From: Desulfatitalea sp.
GTDB lineage: Bacteria; Desulfobacterota; Desulfobacteria; Desulfobacterales; Desulfosarcinaceae
DNA length: 5,799 nt
NCBI GenBank assembly: GCA_013041835.1
Contig: JABDRH010000529.1
Coordinates: 1-5,799, forward strand
Direction: 5' to 3'
The position numbers and the translations under genes were made by a program. Under the pieces are notes generated by a model. That model saw only the letters and a program-made list of their open reading frames with translations, had not been told where the DNA came from and did no database searches. Positions 1 to 5,388 of the stretch are shown here, piece by piece; positions within the stretch are counted from its first letter, which is position 1, and the number at the start of each line of letters is the position of its first letter.

Positions 1-972
1 TTCTTCCAAGCCTTTGCCCACACCACCAAACATGTGATGGGCGGGTGCGACCATCTGGCCGGCGTGCGTCAGGTGCATAAGCTGGCCAGTGTCCTGGCCG
101 GAAGCAAAGCCGCCTTGACGAAACGGCCCTTCTTCTCGGTGATCACCAATCCCATCAGCCCGCTAACCATCGATGCCGAAACGCTGAAAATCCTGGAATA
201 CTGCGCACGCCATGCCATTCCCGTCACCTGCGCACCGGCGCCCATCGCCGGAGCCACGGCGCCGGCCACGCTGGGCGGTGTGCTGGCGCAACTGCACGCC
301 GAAGCCCTTGCCGGTGTGGCCCTTGTGCAGTTTTTTGCGCCCGGTGCCCGGGTGCTATATGGCGCCGTCCCGTCGACCATGGATCTGCGTACCATGTACT
401 TGGCCATCGGCTCCGTCGAGACTAGCATGCTCAATACCGCGGCCGTGGCCCTGGCGCACCGCTACCGGCTGCCCATTTATGCCTCGGCCGGCTTGACCGA
501 CGCCAAGGTGCCGGATATTCAGGCCGGGTTCGAAAAGGGTGTCTCCAATTTGTTGGTCGGGCTGGCTGGCGCCGATTTCGTACACCTGGCCGCCGGCATG
601 CTTGATTCGGGAAATGCTATCGCTTTAGAGCAGTATGTGATCGACAATGAAATATTAGGCATGATCCGCCGCATCCTTGACGGTATCGACATCACAAAGG
701 AGACACTGGCGCTGAATTGCATCGAAAAGGTCGGCCCGGGCGGCCATTTCATCACCGAAGATCACACGCTCGAGCATATGATGACGCAGTTCTTCTATCC
801 GGCGCTGAGCGTGCGCATGCCCTATGATTCGTGGACGCGTGAAGGGCGGCCGACATCGGTGAGCCGCGCCCGCGAGGTGGTCACGAAAATTCTGTCCGCG
901 CATGAAGGTGTACTGGATACGCGCACCCTGCGGCGCATCCGCAAGGCGCTGCCGCAAATCAGGGATTTGTAA
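1..972 (+). CDS. MttB-superfamily corrinoid methyltransferase, C-terminal part (5' end outside window)
   Basis: The reading frame is open from base 1 and ends at TAA 970-972, giving 323 visible residues. The family is about 480-500 residues long, so roughly 160 N-terminal residues lie upstream. The GTG at 34 is an internal valine, because residues encoded by bases 1-33 (FFQAFAHTTKH) already fit the family. Members are TIM-barrel enzymes that move a methyl group from tri- or quaternary amines to the cobalt of a cognate corrinoid protein in the cytoplasm. Family-like stretches visible here are GLTDAKVPDIQAG (visible residues about 164-176), AGADFVHLAAGMLDSG, and GPGGHF (about 245-250) followed by the C-terminal region containing DHTLEHM. 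No in-frame TAG occurs in the part where the pyrrolysine of archaeal MttB would be expected. This is therefore a non-Pyl homologue, like glycine-betaine methyltransferase MtgB, and the substrate cannot be read from the sequence. It is the first visible gene of an apparent operon with the DUF1638 and activator genes; the partner corrinoid protein is not in the window. Confidence 0.93.
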   Translation, partial: FFQAFAHTTKHVMGGCDHLAGVRQVHKLASVLAGSKAALTKRPFFSVITNPISPLTIDAETLKILEYCARHAIPVTCAPAPIAGATAPATLGGVLAQLHAEALAGVALVQFFAPGARVLYGAVPSTMDLRTMYLAIGSVETSMLNTAAVALAHRYRLPIYASAGLTDAKVPDIQAGFEKGVSNLLVGLAGADFVHLAAGMLDSGNAIALEQYVIDNEILGMIRRILDGIDITKETLALNCIEKVGPGGHFITEDHTLEHMMTQFFYPALSVRMPYDSWTREGRPTSVSRAREVVTKILSAHEGVLDTRTLRRIRKALPQIRDL

Positions 973-979
973 TGGACAA

Positions 980-1564
980 ATGAACAAAACCATACCCATT
1001 ATCGCCTGCAGCGTGTTCAAGGACGCCATCGCCTATCTTAAAGACTGGATGGCCGATCGCCCGTTTGCATTCAGCTACCTGCCGTCCCATCTGCATTTAA
1101 AACCTGCCGATCTCAAACGGCAGCTAATGGCCGCCATACGGCAGTCCAAAAGGCACGCCCCATGCATGGGGTGCCTCTACGGTCAGTGTTTTGCCGACAT
1201 CGATCACCAACTGACACTGGCTGAAGTACTGCGTATTCCCTGCGGCCACTGCTATGAAGTGCTGCTCGGCCCGCAGCGCTATCGGCAGATCGTGTCCGAC
1301 CATCCAGGCACCTTTTTTGTCGAAAAGGAGCTGCTGCTCGACTTTGATACTCTTTGTCGCGAGCCCCTGGCCCTGGATGATCCAGAGATGCGGGAGCTCT
1401 TTTTTTTACATTACCGCCAGGTGGTGTATATTCGCCAGCCATTGGACCCGGACTTGACCGCACCTGCCCGGCATGTGGCCGACCTGCTGGGGTTGGCCTT
1501 GCGGGTCGAAGATGCCGATTATGAGGAATTGAAACGCTTTTTGATTGAACTACAACGCTGCTAA
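980..1564 (+). CDS. DUF1638 family protein, cysteine-rich, corrinoid-cluster associated
   Basis: This 194-residue cytoplasmic protein has no signal peptide or membrane segment. The chosen start is the ATG at 980, 7 nt after the methyltransferase stop. The open frame extends back to an ATG at 902, but that would run 71 nt into the methyltransferase and add a non-family N-terminus. The ribosome site is weak (TGGA close to the start), so coupling to the upstream gene is likely. DUF1638 hallmarks seen are an early cysteine in IIAC (C10), the histidine pair in PSHLHL (H37, H39), the glycine/cysteine turn LYGQC (C70), the RIPCGHC segment (C88, C91) and the downstream LLGPQRY and GTFFVEKE segments. 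Family members recur beside MttB-type methyltransferases and corrinoid activators, and I know of no established biochemical role. This copy carries eight cysteines (10, 62, 65, 70, 88, 91, 126, 194), including two CxxC pairs. Metal or corrinoid handling is a plausible inference, not shown. Confidence 0.85.
   Translation: MNKTIPIIACSVFKDAIAYLKDWMADRPFAFSYLPSHLHLKPADLKRQLMAAIRQSKRHAPCMGCLYGQCFADIDHQLTLAEVLRIPCGHCYEVLLGPQRYRQIVSDHPGTFFVEKELLLDFDTLCREPLALDDPEMRELFFLHYRQVVYIRQPLDPDLTAPARHVADLLGLALRVEDADYEELKRFLIELQRC
1152..1175. repeat. near-perfect palindrome inside the DUF1638 gene
   Basis: The core CCCCATGCATGGGG (1158-1171) is a perfect 14-bp palindrome. The arms extend it with GGCA (1152-1155) against TGCC (1172-1175), interrupted only by a 2-nt CG bulge on the left. 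It covers the codons for the CMGC pair (C62-C65). There is no T-run after it, so it is not an intrinsic terminator. Confidence 0.7.
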
Positions 1565-1585
1565 ATCAGAACCCAATTCACCACC

Positions 1586-3523
1586 ATGAAAATCAACAGG
1601 ACTATCCAAAAGAAGAAACGGAAGAAAAGAGTCGCCCGGGATTTACCGTCTCGCAAGGAGCGCAAGACCACCTGGTTGAATTTGCTGCCGGATGACGTGT
1701 GGTTGCGCGTCAAACGGGGGATCACCATCTATGAAGCCCTGCAGCATACTGATCTGGATATGAACTTCGAATGTGGCGGACTGGGCACCTGCGGCAAATG
1801 CAAAATACGCATCGTCACCGCCTTGGGTCCCCCGGATCAGCAGGAAGAAAAACTGCTGACCCGCGATGAGCTGGACAGCGGCGTGCGACTGGCCTGCCGC
1901 ACCCGCATCAAAAAGAGCCTAGTGGTGTATACCGACATGCGCCGGGATCGCGAAGAGATGTTCCAGATCCTCAAGCACGGCGTGGTTTGCGACATAAAGA
2001 TAGAACCGTTGATCGAGAAGGTGCCGGCCCGGATCGCGCCACCCGATACGGCGCATGGAGATTCCGATTTCAAGCGGCTGCGCAACGCCCTGGGGCCCGG
2101 TTACCAGCATATCAAAGTAACCCACCAGTGCCTTGCTTCCCTTTATAAAAACTTGCGTCAAACCGCTTTTTCCGGTGAAGCTTTACTGCACCAGGGCTGC
2201 CTGCTGTCATGGGCGCCGGCCGGCAGCGCTTACGGCCGATACGGCGTCATTTTCGACATCGGCACCACCACATTGGTGGGAAAACTGATCGACCTGACCG
2301 ACGGCCGGGAAAAGGCCGTGATTTCAAGACTCAACTCCCAAACCCGGTACGGCACCAACGTCATCCGGCGAATTGAATTTATCCGCACCAATCCCAAGGG
2401 ACTCCAACGCATGCAGCAACTGCTCATGCGCGACTTGAACGCCATTGTCCGCAGGCTGGTGTATGCCGCAGATATCGACAAAGCGTATATCTTCATCGCC
2501 GTGGCGGCGGGCAATACGACCATGCAGCACATCCTGCTCGGCCTCGATCCCAGCGATATCGCCGTAGCCCCGTTCACGCCGGTGATCACCGAAGGCGTAT
2601 CCTTTCCCTCGGCCGACGTGGGCCTGGACATCAACCGCGATGCCATGCTTTACGTCATGCCGGCCAAATCGGGTTACATCGGCGGAGATCTTATCAGCTT
2701 TATTCTCTCCTCCATGATATGGGAACAGGAAAAAAAAATAATCTTGGGACTGGATTTCGGCACCAATGGTGAAATCTTCCTGGGCAACGGCCGTCGGTTG
2801 CTCTCCTGCTCGGCCGCGGCCGGACCGGCCCTGGAAGGCGCCCGAATTTCATGCGGCATGATTGCCAAATCAGGCGCTATCGAAAGCTTTCGCATCGTCA
2901 AAGATCAACTTCAATATAATATCATCGGCAATGTCAAGCCTCGCGGCCTTTGTGGCAGCGGCTTGGTGGACCTGACGGCCCTGCTGGCGCATCACGGTGC
3001 CGTGGATGTCGAAGGCCTGTTGAGTCCCATGGGATTAAAAAAAGACGAGCGTTTGTTCCAAACCCGGCTAACGCCGCATTCAGATGCGGCGGTATTCGAC
3101 TTTACCATCGCCACCGAAACGGAGAGCTTCCATGGCCGGCGCATCCTCCTGAGCCAGAAAGATATCCGCGAACTTCAACTGGCAAAGAGCGCCGTGGCCG
3201 CCGGCGTGCAACTGCTCATGCAGGAAATGGGCATCAATGCCCAACAAATCGACGAGATATACCTGGCCGGCGCCCTGGGCAATTACGTGAACCCTTTAAG
3301 CGCCATGCGCATCGGCCTGATCCCCACCATCGATCGCCATCGTGTGCTCTCCCTGGGCAACGCCGCCTCCACCGGCGCCACCATGGCTTTGCTCTCCCGA
3401 TCCTACTGGGAGACCGCCCTGACCCTGGCCGATCAGATCGAACATATCGAACTGAGCCTGCATCCCGATTTTTACGACACCTTCATCGAACAGATGAATT
3501 TTCCGGACCAGGATCTGTGGTAA
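1586..3523 (+). CDS. ATP-dependent reductive activator of corrinoid protein (RACE family, [2Fe-2S] + DUF4445/ASKHA)
   Basis: This 645-residue cytoplasmic protein reduces the accidentally oxidised Co(II) form of a methyltransferase corrinoid protein back to Co(I) at the cost of ATP. Domains in order: a very basic tail (1-28); a plant-type [2Fe-2S] ferredoxin domain (about 29-118) with ligands C63, C69, C72 and C104 (C-x5-C-x2-C-x31-C); a linker and middle domain (about 120-215); and an ASKHA/DUF4445 ATPase domain (about 218-640). ATPase motifs seen are FDIGTTT (223-229), AAGNTTMQH, SGYIGGDLI, LDFGTNGEIFL (389-399), SCSAAAGPALEGARISCGM (407-425), DIRELQLAKSAV and the adenosine-motif stretch LAGALGNY (560-567). 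Only the [2Fe-2S] domain is present; methanogen RamA instead carries C-terminal [4Fe-4S] sites. The start is the ATG at 1586, 21 nt after the DUF1638 stop, with no convincing Shine-Dalgarno sequence; no better in-frame start precedes the ferredoxin domain. It is the last gene of the plus-strand operon. Length and motifs are complete, so it is probably functional. Confidence 0.95.
   Translation: MKINRTIQKKKRKKRVARDLPSRKERKTTWLNLLPDDVWLRVKRGITIYEALQHTDLDMNFECGGLGTCGKCKIRIVTALGPPDQQEEKLLTRDELDSGVRLACRTRIKKSLVVYTDMRRDREEMFQILKHGVVCDIKIEPLIEKVPARIAPPDTAHGDSDFKRLRNALGPGYQHIKVTHQCLASLYKNLRQTAFSGEALLHQGCLLSWAPAGSAYGRYGVIFDIGTTTLVGKLIDLTDGREKAVISRLNSQTRYGTNVIRRIEFIRTNPKGLQRMQQLLMRDLNAIVRRLVYAADIDKAYIFIAVAAGNTTMQHILLGLDPSDIAVAPFTPVITEGVSFPSADVGLDINRDAMLYVMPAKSGYIGGDLISFILSSMIWEQEKKIILGLDFGTNGEIFLGNGRRLLSCSAAAGPALEGARISCGMIAKSGAIESFRIVKDQLQYNIIGNVKPRGLCGSGLVDLTALLAHHGAVDVEGLLSPMGLKKDERLFQTRLTPHSDAAVFDFTIATETESFHGRRILLSQKDIRELQLAKSAVAAGVQLLMQEMGINAQQIDEIYLAGALGNYVNPLSAMRIGLIPTIDRHRVLSLGNAASTGATMALLSRSYWETALTLADQIEHIELSLHPDFYDTFIEQMNFPDQDLW
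3072..3091. repeat. 8-bp GC-rich hairpin with tetraloop inside the activator gene
   Basis: CGCCGCAT (3072-3079) and ATGCGGCG (3084-3091) are perfect inverted repeats around a TCAG loop. The hairpin lies in the variable part of the ASKHA domain (about residues 496-502). No T-run follows, so it is not a classical terminator. Confidence 0.6.
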
Positions 3524-3527
3524 AAAC

Positions 3528-4328
3528 TCACGCAGATTGTTTTTTGATAAGGCAATTTAAGGGCTGCTCATTTTCAAGGGGAATTATTTTCTTTATACAA
3601 AGATGATAACGCTCCTTGCTCTTTTTGTTTATCGCCACTGCTGCGGTATGTTGCGTTGAAGGCGTCAATAGCCAAAATTGCCAATCAACCGGGTCTACTT
3701 TTTGTTCCGGGCAAACCGAAAATCCGATGGGCTGTTGCTCGGAGAGAATGTAAAAGGTGAATTGATCAAGAGCAAGCGAAAGCCCCATGCCCCTAGCTTT
3801 GATAAATGATTCTTTCAGCGTCCAATAATCGAAGAAACGATCCCGCCATCGACTCTTCGGCAAGGCCTTGAAGTCAACCACTTCTTGTGGTGAAAAATAT
3901 CTGTCGATTAATTGTACCGGAATCGGCTCCCTCTGATTATTTTCTACATCAACGCCGATGTCTTGGGTTAATACAATAGCCAATGCGACCATACCTTCGG
4001 TGTGGGACAGGTTAAATCTGAGAGGCGGGATACCCGGCATGGGCATAATGTCCGGTCGTCCGTATCTATTCTTTGAAAACCGCCATTGTGTTGGCGCGAC
4101 ATCGGCATAGCGAGACAATGTGGTGCGAACGAGCGCTCGGGTAACAAGGTACTGATGACGATGCTTGTCAAAATGGAATCGTTGCCATTGGTTTTTCTCT
4201 TCTTCGGATAAAAGCTCGGCATATGACGAAAGAAGAGAACTGTTTTTTATTTCATTCAAAAAAGCAAACCAAAGGTGGATCTCATTGGCCTCGGGACTTA
4301 ATAAAGCGATCGGCTCTTTCATTTTCAA
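3528..4328 (-). CDS. Sfp-type 4'-phosphopantetheinyl transferase
   Basis: The enzyme transfers the 4'-phosphopantetheine arm of coenzyme A to a conserved serine of an acyl or peptidyl carrier protein, making it active in fatty-acid, polyketide or non-ribosomal peptide synthesis. It is 266 residues from a TTG at 4328, or 264 from the ATG at 4322. Motifs: an N-terminal lobe with HQYLVTRALVRTTLSRY (58-74); substrate loop FNLSHTEG (105-112, H109); GVDVE (125-129) giving metal ligands D127 and E129; and FFDYWTLKESFIKARGMGLS (165-184) giving E173 and the catalytic-region lysine K177. All key residues are present. The TTG forms a TTGA overlap with the stop of the upstream phosphoesterase gene, and a GGATGA sits about 6 nt before it. 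The ATG start would follow that stop by 2 nt, so the start is undecided. The C-terminus after VAIN (231-234) runs on for about 30 Lys-rich residues, longer than Sfp itself. The carrier protein target is unknown, and no biosynthetic cluster is visible. GC content is low relative to flanking genes. Confidence 0.95.
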   Translation of the reverse strand: MKMKEPIALLSPEANEIHLWFAFLNEIKNSSLLSSYAELLSEEEKNQWQRFHFDKHRHQYLVTRALVRTTLSRYADVAPTQWRFSKNRYGRPDIMPMPGIPPLRFNLSHTEGMVALAIVLTQDIGVDVENNQREPIPVQLIDRYFSPQEVVDFKALPKSRWRDRFFDYWTLKESFIKARGMGLSLALDQFTFYILSEQQPIGFSVCPEQKVDPVDWQFWLLTPSTQHTAAVAINKKSKERYHLCIKKIIPLENEQPLNCLIKKQSA

Positions 4329-5092
4329 ATCATTTCATCCGAGTAGACACAAAAAAGCTTTTTCCGGGTAATGGCACCTTCATGAGGATAGCCATAGGCG
4401 TTGTTAATATAGGTAATATTATCTATTTTTACCTGCCGATTGACGTGTGTGTGACCATAGATGTGAATTCGAGGATGAATACGCCTTATCTGATGTTCCA
4501 GCAAATTTGTACCCAATACCGGATACAAGTACCTTCTATGCTTGGGAATAAATGACGGCATCACATCGATCCGGGGCACAAAGTGCGAAAACGTAATGAC
4601 ACACCGGTTCTTGATTTCCAATGCGCGTTCGTTTAGCGAAAGGAAATATTGAGTGATATCGTCGTCATTCATTCCCTTTTCCCATCGGCAAGCAACGTAG
4701 TCCACCCAAGATCGCCGCAAATCTACCGAAGGTTCACCAAAAGAGTAGTCATACCAGCCAAATAATGGAATGATGGTGACATTGCCGAATTCAACCGGCT
4801 TCGTATTTATACCGTATTGATCAGCCAACTTCAAAATAGAGTGAAATTTTTCCATGGAATCATGCCAGGTGCCATGCCGAAGCCACAGGTCATGATTTCC
4901 GGGAACGTAGCAAACCCCATGGAATGTATCGCTAAGAATCTCAAACGCCGCTTTCAACGATTCGATAGCGTCGGCAATATCCCCCGCCAATATCAAAATA
5001 TCGTCTTGGTAATCAACGCTTGAAAGAGATGTTAGCCACCCATGATTTTCATGAAAGTCGATATGAATGTCTGAAACGGTATAAATCTTCAT
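4325..5092 (-). CDS. calcineurin-like metallophosphoesterase, coupled to the PPTase
   Basis: This is a complete 255-residue cytoplasmic enzyme with no signal peptide. The dinuclear-metal signature is intact and in order: SDIH (D8, H10), LAGDIAD (D38), PGNHD (N66, H67), FSH (H170) and YGHTHVN (H214, H216). It therefore hydrolyses a phosphomono- or phosphodiester, but the fold alone does not give the substrate. The start ATG at 5092 overlaps the stop of the small membrane-protein gene (ATGA) and lacks its own Shine-Dalgarno sequence. Its TGA overlaps the TTG start of the PPTase by 4 nt. In Mycobacterium tuberculosis the calcineurin-type PptH (Rv2795c) is encoded directly upstream of the PPTase PptT and strips phosphopantetheine from carrier protein. 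The same order and tight coupling here make a phosphopantetheinyl hydrolase role a reasonable inference, not a demonstrated one. Alternatives are a general phosphodiesterase or a nucleotide hydrolase. Base composition is AT-rich, like the PPTase and unlike the other neighbours. Confidence 0.92.
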   Translation of the reverse strand: MKIYTVSDIHIDFHENHGWLTSLSSVDYQDDILILAGDIADAIESLKAAFEILSDTFHGVCYVPGNHDLWLRHGTWHDSMEKFHSILKLADQYGINTKPVEFGNVTIIPLFGWYDYSFGEPSVDLRRSWVDYVACRWEKGMNDDDITQYFLSLNERALEIKNRCVITFSHFVPRIDVMPSFIPKHRRYLYPVLGTNLLEHQIRRIHPRIHIYGHTHVNRQVKIDNITYINNAYGYPHEGAITRKKLFCVYSDEMI

Positions 5093-5319
5093 AATAACGG
5101 TATGAGCGACTGATCAACGCCAATTCGGCCATCTTTTCCATGCGACATTGGAATCAAGAACGGGAAGGCTGCCATCCACGCCAGCCAGACCCGATCGCGC
5201 CAGCGCGAAGTGCGTTTCTCACTGCGCAACAGGTCGGTGCCGAACAGTAGCACAAGCAACACGAGGGCAGCCGCGCCGCCTATCCAAGGCCATGCGATGT
5301 CGAATCTGTTCATGTTCAT
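5089..5319 (-). CDS. small two-helix membrane protein, apparent truncated HXXEE-type protein
   Basis: This 76-residue protein starts at the ATG at 5319. The frame also offers an ATG at 5376 (95 residues), but that has no ribosome site. The one at 5319 is preceded by AAAGGTGG with 6 nt spacing, and the protein's hydrophobic, family-like part starts right there. Two membrane segments are visible: roughly residues 9-30 (AWPWIGGAAALVLLVLLFGT) and 45-58 (VWLAWMAAFPFLIP). They are separated by a charged loop, SEKRTSRWRDR. From memory, the DIAWPWIG...TDLLRS...SRWRDRVWLAW pattern matches the N-terminus of HXXEE-domain membrane proteins, which are normally about 150-200 residues with more helices and an HxxEE motif soon after this point. 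Here that motif is absent, and the tail (MSHGKDGRIGVDQ...) looks unrelated. It is either a truncated remnant or a minimal protein. Its TGA overlaps the phosphoesterase ATG by 4 nt, so its translation may still drive the downstream pair. Confidence 0.6.
   Translation of the reverse strand: MNMNRFDIAWPWIGGAAALVLLVLLFGTDLLRSEKRTSRWRDRVWLAWMAAFPFLIPMSHGKDGRIGVDQSLIPLL
5139..5149. repeat. 11-bp direct repeat, copy 1
   Basis: CATGCGACATT here is repeated exactly, in the same orientation, at 5374-5384, 235 bp away. On the transcript strand both copies read AATGTCGCATG and are followed by similar A-rich/GGCC sequence (AAAGATGGCCG here, GAAGACGGCCG at the other). This copy lies in the 3' end of the truncated membrane-protein gene, close to the GC-content step. 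Confidence 0.6.
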
Positions 5320-5325
5320 GTCAAA

Positions 5326-5333
5326 CCACCTTT
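5326..5333 (-). promoter_or_regulatory. ribosome binding site deciding the start of the small membrane protein
   Basis: The transcript reads AAAGGTGG, 6 nt before the ATG at 5319. AGGTG can pair with the 3' end of 16S rRNA. The alternative start at 5376 has only AT-rich sequence (GAAGTAATTAAAATGTCGC) in front of it, so this site favours the shorter protein. Confidence 0.55.
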
Positions 5334-5373
5334 CGTTTCTGCACTCGCCGATCACCTTCCGGCCGTCTTCTTT

Positions 5374-5384
5374 CATGCGACATT
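5374..5384. repeat. 11-bp direct repeat, copy 2
   Basis: This is the second copy of CATGCGACATT. It lies in the spacer just after the SYLF stop codon and contains the rejected upstream ATG (5376) of the small membrane-protein frame. Confidence 0.6.
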
Positions 5385-5388
5385 TTAA

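Larger units (their letters stand above)
5320..5388. other. 69-nt spacer between the SYLF gene and the small membrane protein
   Basis: This is the only non-coding stretch of any length in the window. It holds the ribosome site for the small membrane protein and one copy of an 11-bp direct repeat. I see no hairpin with a T-run, so a terminator after the SYLF gene is not evident. The AT-rich part near the SYLF stop (transcript TAATTAAAATG) contains a -10-like TAATTA but no matching -35 element, so I do not call a promoter. Whether the SYLF gene is cotranscribed with the three coupled genes is undecided. Confidence 0.5.

Noticed and set aside
902..979. N-terminal extension of the DUF1638 gene from the ATG at 902
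   Set aside because: It would overlap the methyltransferase by 71 nt, and the added residues are Arg/Cys-rich and unlike the family, whose N-terminus matches the ATG at 980.
972..983. ATG overlapping the methyltransferase stop (TAATG)
   Set aside because: It opens a frame of only three codons (ATG GAC AAA TGA) and cannot encode a protein. At most it could help ribosomes re-initiate at 980.
2813..2829. GGCCGCGGCC palindrome
   Set aside because: It is a short GC palindrome within the Ala/Gly codons of the conserved AAAGPA motif, expected from codon choice.
3508..3545. possible intrinsic terminator after the activator (ACCA...TGGT followed later by a T-run)
   Set aside because: The stem has only 4 bp, and the T-run (around 3539-3545) is not next to it, so it does not qualify as a terminator.
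2950..3606. 218-residue plus-strand open frame overlapping the activator gene
   Set aside because: It lies in another frame of the well-supported activator, has a Pro/Arg-rich low-complexity composition typical of shadow frames in GC-rich DNA, and shows no recognisable domain.
4223..4555. 110-residue plus-strand frame opposite the phosphoesterase-PPTase junction
   Set aside because: It is antisense to two genes with complete catalytic motifs, and it shows no domain and no ribosome site.
5320..5376. 95-residue version of the small membrane protein starting at 5376
   Set aside because: There is no ribosome site there, the extra 19 residues are polar and unlike the family, and a good ribosome site precedes the ATG at 5319.
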